Shown here in pieces: positions 1 through 6,848 of a stretch of 30,932 nucleotides of DNA (its first letter is position 1; every line of letters begins with the position of its first letter). The stretch comes from an uncultured Lachnospiraceae bacterium (GTDB taxonomy: Bacteria > Bacillota > Clostridia > Lachnospirales > Lachnospiraceae): the NCBI GenBank assembly GCA_910577825.1, contig CAJTOK010000015.1, positions 1-30,932 on the forward strand, written 5' to 3'. Position numbers and translations under genes: made by a program. The notes below the pieces were generated by a model. It was not told where the DNA came from, made no database searches, and saw nothing but the letters and a program-made list of their open reading frames with translations.

Positions 1-83
1 ACCAGCTTTTTAACTGTGTGCCTTATAAATGTGCCTTTATGACTGAATAGTAACCTTTACACAAGAAAAATTCAGAACAATAG

Positions 84-112
84 TTGACAGAATATAACAG
101 ATGTGCTATAGT
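84..112 (+). promoter_or_regulatory. tracrRNA promoter
   Basis: A textbook sigma-A promoter: -35 TTGACA at 84-89, 17 bases of spacing, -10 TATAGT at 107-112. Transcription should start near 119, immediately before the anti-repeat, so this promoter appears dedicated to the tracrRNA. Confidence 0.85.
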
Positions 113-118
113 TATTCC

Positions 119-207
119 AGTGGATTTACGATAACTCAATTTTTTCAGAATCTGCTAAAACAAGGCTTTATGCCGAAATCAAGGACATCGACGGGTGTCC
201 TTTTTTT
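119..207 (+). ncRNA. tracrRNA of the type II-A CRISPR system
   Basis: Bases 125-148 are the exact 24-base complement of the 3' part of the CRISPR repeat, and 153-160 complement TTTTAGCA near its 5' end. Between them AATC (149-152) faces a single C of the repeat, giving the bulged lower-stem/upper-stem duplex expected for Cas9 guides. A nexus-like hairpin follows (GGC 164-166 / GCC 172-174), in a context (AAGGCTTTATGCCGAAATC) very like the tracrRNA of the Streptococcus thermophilus CRISPR1 system as I recall it. A terminator hairpin ends the RNA. The predicted transcript is about 85-90 nt. It would pair with pre-crRNA for RNase III processing and Cas9 loading. The exact 5' end is inferred from the promoter. 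Confidence 0.92.
183..207 (+). terminator. tracrRNA intrinsic terminator
   Basis: A seven-pair stem (183-189 with 194-200, including one G-U pair) with loop GACG is followed by seven T (201-207). It also forms the 3' hairpin of the tracrRNA. It lies between the only visible promoter and cas1, so cas1 expression probably relies on read-through or on a promoter upstream of the window. Confidence 0.88.
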
Positions 208-229
208 GTGATTTTAATAAGGAGAAACA

Positions 230-1141
230 ATGGGATTTAGAATAATAGTGATAGAAAATGAAACATCAATAAGCATGAAACTTGATAATCTTATTATAGA
301 AAAGGATGATAAAAAACTCTGGATTCCTGTTGATGATATATCATTAATAATTATTGATAATTTGAAAATTACTTTGACAAGCCGGATGCTCAGCCTGCTT
401 GCCGTCCATAATGTTGGAGTTATATTCTGTAACCATGAACATCTTCCTATTGGTTTTTATTGTTCATACGATAACCACAGCCATATATCCAAAACAATAC
501 ATTACCAGATAAATGCAGGAACAGAATATTATAACCAGTTATGGCAGTTAATTGTACAAGCCAAAATTATTAACCAGTATAAAGTTCTGGAAATTCTTGG
601 TAAAAATGCAGATACAGTTGTACAACTAAAAAATTTCTGCAAAAATGTAACAGAGGGTGATATTACAAACCGTGAAGCCCATGCTGCAAAAGTATATTTT
701 AACGAATTAATGGGATGCAGTTTTTCCAGAGGGAATGATGAACTTCTTTTAAATTCAGGTCTTAATTATGGATATGCTATCTTCCGTTCATATCTTGCAA
801 AATTATGTGTAGGATATGGATTAAACAGCCAGCTTGGAATACACCATAAAAATGAATATAACCGTTTTAACCTTGCAGATGATTTAATTGAGCCATTCAG
901 GCCATTAGTTGATTATTATGCTTATTTGCTCCTTAAAAATGAAGAATATTTTAAAATTGAGCACCGGCATAAACTGGTCAATTTGTTAAACCATAAGATA
1001 CTATATAATAAAAAGAAAATGTTTTTATGTAATGCTATGGAAGAATATGTTTCAAATATTGCTTCATGTATTATTAAAAAACAACTTCAGACAGAATTTC
1101 CTGATATACAGCAATATTTAGGAGAACCAGATGAAATATAA
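230..1141 (+). CDS. cas1: CRISPR-associated endonuclease Cas1 (type II)
   Basis: Cas1 is the integrase of the adaptation complex: with Cas2 it inserts new spacers at the leader end of the array. The 303-residue length fits type II Cas1. The three metal-binding catalytic residues are visible: Glu149 in TNREAHA, His205 in QLGIHH, and Glu221 in DDLIEPFRPLVD. The start ATG follows GGAG (221-224) with good spacing. The gene begins 22 bases after the tracrRNA terminator and overlaps cas2 by 11 bases, indicating translational coupling. It looks intact. cas9 should lie upstream, outside the window. Confidence 0.97.
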   Translation: MGFRIIVIENETSISMKLDNLIIEKDDKKLWIPVDDISLIIIDNLKITLTSRMLSLLAVHNVGVIFCNHEHLPIGFYCSYDNHSHISKTIHYQINAGTEYYNQLWQLIVQAKIINQYKVLEILGKNADTVVQLKNFCKNVTEGDITNREAHAAKVYFNELMGCSFSRGNDELLLNSGLNYGYAIFRSYLAKLCVGYGLNSQLGIHHKNEYNRFNLADDLIEPFRPLVDYYAYLLLKNEEYFKIEHRHKLVNLLNHKILYNKKKMFLCNAMEEYVSNIASCIIKKQLQTEFPDIQQYLGEPDEI

Positions 1142-1454
1142 AATTATGAGAATGATATGTATGTTTGATTTACCAGTTGAAACTAGCGAGGAACAAAGAA
1201 TTTACCGTACCTTCCGTAAAAATTTAATAAAAGAGGGATTTATAATGATGCAATATTCTGTTTATATACGTACATGTCCAAACCGTGACTATTGCCGGCG
1301 TCTTGAAAAACGTATGCAAAAATTTATGCCAGAAAAGGGTAATGTACGTACACTTATTATAACGGAAAAACAATATGATGATATGAAAATTTTTGTTGGA
1401 AGCAAAAATGAAACAGAAAAATTCATTGGAACAGAAAGGATGATTATTATTTGA
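1131..1454 (+). CDS. cas2: CRISPR-associated endonuclease Cas2
   Basis: Cas2 forms the central dimer of the Cas1-Cas2 integrase. The 107-residue product opens with the ferredoxin-like first strand (MRMICMFDLPV) carrying the conserved Asp, followed by the RTFRKNLIKEGFIMMQYSVY stretch typical of type II Cas2. The chosen ATG at 1131 overlaps the cas1 end and is preceded by GGAG near 1121; a second ATG at 1146 is possible. The stop codon overlaps the TTG start of csn2 (TTGA at 1451-1454), so the three adaptation genes form one tightly coupled unit. Confidence 0.95.
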   Translation: MKYKIMRMICMFDLPVETSEEQRIYRTFRKNLIKEGFIMMQYSVYIRTCPNRDYCRRLEKRMQKFMPEKGNVRTLIITEKQYDDMKIFVGSKNETEKFIGTERMIII

Positions 1455-2452
1455 AAATTAAAATTATAGATAAAAATACAGAATATATGATAAATCTGGA
1501 GCCAGTCACACAATTATGTGGTATTTCATTTGAAAAAAAGCATTTTATTATTAAGTCTTTATGTAAATACTTTTCTTCAAGTAAATATGAACAATATGAA
1601 AACAATATGTTTGAAAATATTAGAATAAACGGGGAAAAAACAGGCAGAAAATATTTCTCTGTTCTACATATATCTTCAAGGGAACAATTAATACAAGCTC
1701 TGAATATCTCAAAATCAAGTATGGCAGCGCAGTATCTTTCTTGTATATATACAAAATTTTCCTGTCAGAATATAATAGAACAAATTAGAGAAAACCTTGA
1801 TAAACTCTATTTAAAAATAAATGAGGAAATCCAGAACAATATAGGATGTATTGAAATAGGACATGATACAAAGAATATTTTAGAAATAATACAATCTTCT
1901 AACATATTCGGAATAAATGGAAATACTCTTGAAAGTTTATCAAATATGGAACTTCTCTTAGTTTACATTAACCTGCTAAAAGAAATACAAAAAAATCTCC
2001 ATATAAAACATTAATTATAATTGAAAATATAGACCATCTTATAAATTATACAGATTACCAGCAAATCATAAAGATAATGGAAAAATTTTCCAACAGTTTT
2101 GATGTGTGGTTTATTGTTTCAACAAGTACAGAAGGATATGCTATATTAGACAATAATTTGATAGAAGGAATAAATATAATTAACGACTATATTTTTTTCA
2201 TTTTCAGATATAGAACATACTATATCCTTTATTAAAAAAAGATATCCTATAGAAACTACATTAAATGAAACAGACATATACAAAAATATATTGCCTATTA
2301 TACAAAATATAGGACGTGAAAACTATAAATATCATATGCGAGGAAATGTTTTACTAAAATTATTCCAAAATAGCATTGGTATTCCAGTATTATTTGAAAA
2401 TTTAATTGGTTCAATAGAAAAAGCTTTCTTATTAGATAAAACTGTGGTATAA
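1451..2452 (+). pseudogene. csn2: csn2, long form, interrupted by two frameshifts
   Basis: Csn2 is the type II-A adaptation protein, a ring-shaped double-stranded DNA-end binder. Reading starts at TTG 1451 and stops at 2012-2014. The homologous frame continues downstream: adding one A in the A7 run at 1989-1995 opens a frame reading KSPYKTLIIIENIDHL, and removing one T in the T7 run at 2192-2198 joins it to a segment ending FLLDKTVV, stop 2450-2452. The restored product would be about 333 residues, matching the long Csn2 type (about 350 residues in S. thermophilus CRISPR1) rather than the short 220-residue type. As written it encodes only 187 residues. Both shifts lie in 7-base homopolymers and cancel each other in length, so sequencing indels or polymerase slippage are real alternatives to gene decay. 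Confidence 0.85.
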
Positions 2453-2530
2453 TAGCCATAGTTTTACAGAAAAGTTGCTATTATTTTTCCATGTCTATAA
2501 TATTTATTTAATTAAATGTTTGTATTTGGG
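2453..2530 (+). promoter_or_regulatory. CRISPR leader with promoter elements
   Basis: This 78-base AT-rich leader lies between csn2 and the first repeat. An extended -10 (TGG then TATAAT, 2445-2453) overlaps the csn2 stop, and a second TATAAT lies at 2496-2501 with a weak TTGCTA upstream at 15-base spacing; either could start pre-crRNA. The last seven leader bases, ATTTGGG (2524-2530), differ at one position from ATTTGAG, the leader-end motif described for one group of type II-A systems and needed for polarised spacer integration. Confidence 0.7.
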
Positions 2531-2755
2531 ATTTTAGCACCTGAAAAAATTGAGTTATCGTAAAACAGAGCCATAGCCAGAGCCAGAGATTTTAGCACCT
2601 GAAAAAATTGAGTTATCGTAAAACTATGCCATTGTTGTTGGCAACGGGTCATAATTTTAGCACCTGAAAAAATTGAGTTATCGTAAAACGAACCCATATA
2701 CATACGAGTTATGGCATTGATTTTAGCACCTGAAAAAATTGAGTTATCGTAAAAT
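2531..2755 (+). CRISPR. Type II-A CRISPR array, 4 repeats and 3 spacers
   Basis: Four 36-base repeats (5' ATTTTAGCACCTG, 3' GAGTTATCGTAAAAC) lie at 2531-2566, 2589-2624, 2654-2689 and 2720-2755. The first three are identical; the last differs only at its final base (T for C), as expected of the leader-distal repeat. Spacers are 22, 29 and 30 bases (2567-2588, 2625-2653, 2690-2719). The tracrRNA anti-repeat requires transcription on the + strand, which agrees with the leader on the left. The first spacer is unusually short and rich in AGCC/AGAG repeats. Spacer origins cannot be told from the window. Confidence 0.97.
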
Positions 2756-3155
2756 ATCTGGATATCATTTTATATAATCGTAATATTTTTAAAATATATT
2801 TTAAGATGTTACAATTTTTTATTTATACACAATTTATATATTTGCTTTATAATATCCAATAATTTTCTTTAAGCCCTCCAGTTTTTTATAATAAAAATGT
2901 TATTATCCAGTCCTTATGAAATTTAAATATATTGTTTAATAATATTATTCTATACGTTTTTCAATGTTTTTTACAATATCTGCAAAGATATTCTATGTAA
3001 TTTTCACATCATCCATTAGTAACCCTTTGTTATAAAAACATATAAACCTAAAAGAAGTAAAGTATTATATAATAAAAAACAGGCATAATAAAATTACAGT
3101 CTTTATAAACCTATTTATTAAACATTAAGTCAAAATAACAGAAATGAGGTGCAGT
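2756..3155. other. AT-rich intergenic region between CRISPR array and ldh
   Basis: This stretch of about 400 bases holds no convincing gene. A palindrome AATATC-TGCAAA-GATATT lies at 2975-2992, flanked by TTACA (2971-2975) and TGTAA (2996-3000). A TATAAT at 3068-3073 is a possible ldh -10, but no good -35 lies at the right distance. No terminator for the array is evident. Confidence 0.5.
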
Positions 3156-4097
3156 ATGAATTTATCTAAAGCAGGTATTATAGGTTGTGGTTTTGTGGGG
3201 GCTACTATTGCATATACCCTTATGCAGAGCCCGCTTTTCCGTGAAATTGTACTTATTGATGCAGACAAGGACAAGGCAGAGGGCGAGGCAATGGACTTAA
3301 ACCATGGCATACCATTTGCACGCCCGGTAAAAATATATGCAGGGGATTACAGTAACCTTGAAGATGCTGGTGTTATAATTATTACGGCAGGTGCAGGGCA
3401 GAAGCCTGGTGAAACACGGCTTGACCTTGTGAATAAGAATGTAAATATTTTTAAACAGATTATACCGTCAATAACAAAACATGTACAGGATGCAATACTT
3501 CTTGTGGTAAGCAATCCTGTTGATATACTTACATGGGTTACACTTAAACTGTCTGGTTTTAAGGAAAACCATGTCCTTGGCAGTGGCACGGTGCTTGATT
3601 CCGGGAGGCTTAAATATGTAATAGGCGAGCACCTTTCAGTTGACCCCAGAAGTGTACATTCATTTATAATAGGTGAGCATGGTGACAGTGAGGTTACTGC
3701 ATGGAGCAGTGTGAATGTAAGCGGCATACCTGTAAACCAGTTCTGTGAAATGCGTGGTTATGAAACGCATGATGAGAACAGGAGCAAGCTTTCTGACATG
3801 GTAAAAAACAGTGCTTATGAAATAATAGACAGGAAAGGTGCAACTTATTATGGGATAGCCATGGCAACAAGAAGGATTTGTGAAAGCATAGTACACAATG
3901 AAAAAAGCATACTTACCGTAAGCAGTATGCAGCACCATTATTATGAAGCTGATGGTGTATGTATAGGGATGCCGTCTGTTGTCGGGAATGATGGCGTGGA
4001 ACAGGTAGTATGTATTGATTTGGACGGGGAAGAAGCGGCACTGCTGAAAAAGTCTGTTAAGGCACTGGAGGAAGTTATTAATGGAATAGAGATTTAA
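3156..4097 (+). CDS. ldh: L-lactate dehydrogenase
   Basis: Reduces pyruvate to L-lactate with NADH, a cytoplasmic fermentation end step. The 313-residue protein has the Rossmann motif GCGFVG (10-15), Gln82 in the specificity loop GQKPGETR (malate dehydrogenases have Arg there) with catalytic Arg88, Asp148 and Arg151 in LDSGRLKY, and proton-relay His175 in IIGEHGDSE. The start at 3156 is chosen because GAGGTG (3146-3151) provides the ribosome site; an upstream in-frame ATG at 3144 overlaps that site. The gene stands alone between the CRISPR array and the phosphate transporter. No terminator is visible before the next promoter. Confidence 0.93.
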   Translation: MNLSKAGIIGCGFVGATIAYTLMQSPLFREIVLIDADKDKAEGEAMDLNHGIPFARPVKIYAGDYSNLEDAGVIIITAGAGQKPGETRLDLVNKNVNIFKQIIPSITKHVQDAILLVVSNPVDILTWVTLKLSGFKENHVLGSGTVLDSGRLKYVIGEHLSVDPRSVHSFIIGEHGDSEVTAWSSVNVSGIPVNQFCEMRGYETHDENRSKLSDMVKNSAYEIIDRKGATYYGIAMATRRICESIVHNEKSILTVSSMQHHYYEADGVCIGMPSVVGNDGVEQVVCIDLDGEEAALLKKSVKALEEVINGIEI

Positions 4098-4116
4098 AAG
4101 TATTACAAAATTCTGA

Positions 4117-4145
4117 TAGACTATTTATATAAAAAAGTATATAAT
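4117..4145 (+). promoter_or_regulatory. Promoter of the Na/Pi transporter leader
   Basis: -35 TAGACT (4117-4122), 17-base spacing, -10 TATAAT (4140-4145). The predicted start near 4152 falls two bases before the first long-range stem of the structured leader, which supports the leader being a transcribed RNA element. Confidence 0.65.
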
Positions 4146-4151
4146 GGATTA

Positions 4152-4340
4152 TACTGGCAGCAGAAACAGAAGAACTGGCATAGTGCCAGATACAGTATTC
4201 ATGGAATAGATGCAATGCTTATCCTTATTATTTAGGCATTGTATCTATATACATGTATATACATAATTAATATACGGCATTTCTCTGCTGCCAGAAATTT
4301 ATACACAGTCCTAAAGGCATATCCCTTTAGGCCCAGGAGG
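4152..4340 (+). promoter_or_regulatory. Structured 5' leader RNA, candidate cis-regulatory element
   Basis: About 195 bases of untranslated leader carry several exact pairings. A closing stem pairs CTGGCAGCAGA (4154-4164) with TCTGCTGCCAG (4284-4294). Inside it are a hairpin CTGGCA-TAG-TGCCAG (4175-4189) and a long hairpin of about 13 pairs (4206-4218 with 4236-4248). Outside it is an 8-pair hairpin, CCTAAAGG (4310-4317) with CCTTTAGG (4324-4331), three bases before the Shine-Dalgarno AGGAGG (4335-4340). CTGGCA and TGCCAG each occur twice, so the closing stem and the inner hairpin could swap partners. None of the hairpins has a U-run, so translational control is more likely than attenuation. 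I do not recognise it as a known riboswitch class. Confidence 0.6.
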
Positions 4341-4346
4341 ATTATA

Positions 4347-6110
4347 ATGGATGTATTCAGTGTGTTGACAATGATAGGGGGGCTTGCACTATTCCTTTAT
4401 GGAATGCACGTAATGGGGGACGGGCTTGCTAAGACATCCGGCGGGAGGCTGGAAGGAATACTTGAGAAATTCACATCTAAAACATCCCTGGCTGTACTGC
4501 TCGGGGCCGGGGTTACAGCAGTTATACAGTCATCTTCTGCAACTACTGTAATGGTTGTGGGTTTTGTTAATTCAGGGATTATGAAGCTGGACCAGGCAGT
4601 CGGCATTATTATGGGTGCTAATATCGGCACTACCATAACATCATGGATTTTAAGCCTTGCAGGCATTGAAAGTGACAATGTATTTATGAAGATGCTTAAA
4701 CCATCGTCGTTTGCACCTGTTTTTGCAATAATAGGCGTAAGCATGATGCTTTTTTCAAAAAGTACAAAGAAAAAAGATATAGGCACTATAATGTCAGGCT
4801 TTGCAATCCTTATGACAGGAATGGATACTATGAGCAAGGCACTTGCACCCCTTGCAGAAGTGCCGGAATTTACAAGCCTGTTTACAATGTTCCGTAACCC
4901 TGTGCTCGGTGTTATAGCAGGTGCACTGCTTACAGCCCTTATACAGAGTTCTTCGGCGTCTGTCGGCATTTTACAGGCACTCTGTCTTACAGGTTCTATA
5001 ACATATGGTTCTGCGATACCTATTATTATGGGACAGAACATAGGTACATGCGTGACAGCCCTTATTTCCAGCATTGGTGCAACTAAAAATGCAAAAAGGG
5101 CAGCACTGGTACATTTTTATTTTAACCTTATAGGCACTGTTATTTTTATGGCAGTGTTCTATGTCTTAAATATGTTTATAGATTTTAATTTCCTTGATGA
5201 TGCAGCAGGTGCGGCAGGAATTGCAGTGGTACATTCAATATTTAACATTGCTGCCACATTATGCCTTATGCCATTTAAGAAAGGGCTTGTAAAGCTTGCA
5301 ATGCTTACAATACGTGATGATGAAGTATATGTACAGGCGGACGGGAACGGGCTTGCACTTCTTGATGAACGTTTCCTTGAACAGCCGGCTTTTGCAGTTG
5401 CGCAGGCAAAGAAGACTGCCATCCAGATGGCAAAGGCTTCGCAGGATGCTTTGTTTAAGGCGATAGATTTAAGGCAGAAGTATGATGAATCAGGGGCGGA
5501 AAAGGTTATGGAGCTTGAAAACCTTGTAGACAGGTATGAGGATGAAATAGGGACATACCTTATGAAGATAAACAATGCTGAACTGGCACAGGAAGATTCA
5601 CAGGATGTTACAATGATACTGCACTGCATTGGCGATTTTGAAAGGATTTCAGACCATGCTGTCAATATAATGGAAACGGCACGGGAGGTTACTAAAAAAG
5701 AAGAACATTTCTCTGAAAAGGCAAGGGCAGAGCTTGATATATATGAAGCTGCAATACGTGAAATTGTATCAATGACATATAATGTATTTGCGGGGGAGGA
5801 TACAGAGCTTGCCACGCATGTAGAACCATTAGAGGAAGTAATTGACAATATTAATGAAGAGGTAAAGAAAAAGCATGTAAAACGGCTAAGAAAGGGCAAA
5901 TGTACCATAGGGCTTGGTTTTATACTTTCTGACCTTACCACAAACTATGAAAGGGTTGCCGACCATTGTTCAAATGTTGCCGCCTGCCTTATACAGACTA
6001 AGGAAGATGCACTGGAAACGCACGAATATATTGACCACCTTAAAGAAAATGATGCAATAAGGTTTAACAGGGAATATAAAGAATATAAAAAGAAATACAA
6101 ACTGCCATAA
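4347..6110 (+). CDS. Na/Pi cotransporter family protein with C-terminal PhoU domain
   Basis: A membrane symporter of the NptA/YjbB (PNaS) family, expected to move phosphate with sodium. The 587-residue protein has two inverted transport repeats, each with the signature QSSS (61-64 and 200-203) and a following GANIGTT or GQNIGTC motif, in about eight hydrophobic segments up to residue 350. From about 390 a helical PhoU-like domain follows (LENLVDRYEDEIGTYL, then ERISDHAVNI, then YERVADHCSNVA). The start at 4347 is set by AGGAGG (4335-4340); the open frame extends upstream to 4239, but only through the structured leader. The leader suggests post-transcriptional control. PhoU fusion is common in this family; the exact substrate and direction are not shown. 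Confidence 0.9.
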   Translation: MDVFSVLTMIGGLALFLYGMHVMGDGLAKTSGGRLEGILEKFTSKTSLAVLLGAGVTAVIQSSSATTVMVVGFVNSGIMKLDQAVGIIMGANIGTTITSWILSLAGIESDNVFMKMLKPSSFAPVFAIIGVSMMLFSKSTKKKDIGTIMSGFAILMTGMDTMSKALAPLAEVPEFTSLFTMFRNPVLGVIAGALLTALIQSSSASVGILQALCLTGSITYGSAIPIIMGQNIGTCVTALISSIGATKNAKRAALVHFYFNLIGTVIFMAVFYVLNMFIDFNFLDDAAGAAGIAVVHSIFNIAATLCLMPFKKGLVKLAMLTIRDDEVYVQADGNGLALLDERFLEQPAFAVAQAKKTAIQMAKASQDALFKAIDLRQKYDESGAEKVMELENLVDRYEDEIGTYLMKINNAELAQEDSQDVTMILHCIGDFERISDHAVNIMETAREVTKKEEHFSEKARAELDIYEAAIREIVSMTYNVFAGEDTELATHVEPLEEVIDNINEEVKKKHVKRLRKGKCTIGLGFILSDLTTNYERVADHCSNVAACLIQTKEDALETHEYIDHLKENDAIRFNREYKEYKKKYKLP

Positions 6111-6137
6111 ACTATTTTACAGGGAAAAGGGATATAA

Positions 6138-6848
6138 ATGGACAATATGGATATTGTGGAATTAAGGGGCATCAGCAAGGAATATGCCAGTGGTACAGAA
6201 AACACTGCTGTACAGGCACTTAACGGTGTCAGCCTTAATATAAAGAGGGGGACTTTTAATGCTGTTACAGGCACTTCCGGAAGCGGCAAAAGCACACTGC
6301 TGCATGTAATGGGCGGGATTGATACTGCTACAGAGGGAAGCGTGGTTTATAATACAGGGAATGGCAGCATTGATATTACAGGGCTTGGGGAAGACAGCCT
6401 TGCAGAGTTCCGCCAGAAAAATGTAGGTTTTGTATTCCAGAGTTTTAATTTAGTCCCAATGCTTACAGTTTATGAAAATATTATTTTCCCAGTGCAATTA
6501 AGTAACGGGGTAATAGATTTCCAGTATGTTGATGAAATTATAAACAGGCTTGCATTAGATGATAAAAGAAACAGCTATCCTAATAAACTATCAGGCGGGC
6601 AGCAGCAGAGGGTGGCAATAGCAAGGGCAGTTGTGTCAAAGCCCGTCCTCCTGCTTGCGGATGAACCGACAGGCAACCTTGATAAGGATAATTCATGGCA
6701 GGTTGTGGATTTGTTAAGGATGGCAACAAAGGAGTATAAACAGACAGTGGTCATGGTTACGCATGATGACGGGATTGCAGTGCAGTGTGACAGGGTAATC
6801 CGTATTGAAGATGGGAGGATTGTGGAGGATGCTGCCAATGCTTTTTAA
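6138..6848 (+). CDS. ABC transporter ATP-binding protein (MacB/LolD type)
   Basis: The 236-residue ATPase has all motifs: Walker A GTSGSGKST, Q-loop in FVFQSFNLVP, signature LSGGQQQRVAIARA, Walker B LLLADEPTG, and switch His in VMVTHD. It should power the FtsX-type permease encoded just downstream, whose start overlaps this gene's end by 11 bases. The family exports peptides, lipoproteins or antibiotics, or signals in peptide-resistance modules; the substrate here is unknown. It begins 27 bases after the phosphate transporter behind an AAAAGGG ribosome site. The ATPase itself is intact although its partner is broken. Confidence 0.92.
   Translation: MDNMDIVELRGISKEYASGTENTAVQALNGVSLNIKRGTFNAVTGTSGSGKSTLLHVMGGIDTATEGSVVYNTGNGSIDITGLGEDSLAEFRQKNVGFVFQSFNLVPMLTVYENIIFPVQLSNGVIDFQYVDEIINRLALDDKRNSYPNKLSGGQQQRVAIARAVVSKPVLLLADEPTGNLDKDNSWQVVDLLRMATKEYKQTVVMVTHDDGIAVQCDRVIRIEDGRIVEDAANAF

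Noticed and set aside
1..83. End of cas9 at the left edge
   Set aside because: All three + frames hit a stop within 50 bases and none shows a recognisable Cas9 C-terminus, so no coding feature can be supported.
2512..2703. A 63-codon - strand frame with an internally repeated sequence
   Set aside because: It is simply the translation of the CRISPR repeats and has no ribosome site.
3026..3040. Rex-type redox operator before ldh (TGTT-ATAAA-AACA)
   Set aside because: Only a partial match to the Rex consensus in very AT-rich DNA; too weak to call.
4239..4346. Longer N-terminus for the Na/Pi transporter
   Set aside because: The extension translates the structured leader; AGGAGG and family alignment place the start at 4347.
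5159..5941. Long open frames opposite the transporter, bactofilin, leuC and nifJ genes
   Set aside because: They lie wholly within well-identified genes on the other strand, have no motifs, and reflect codon bias of the true frame.
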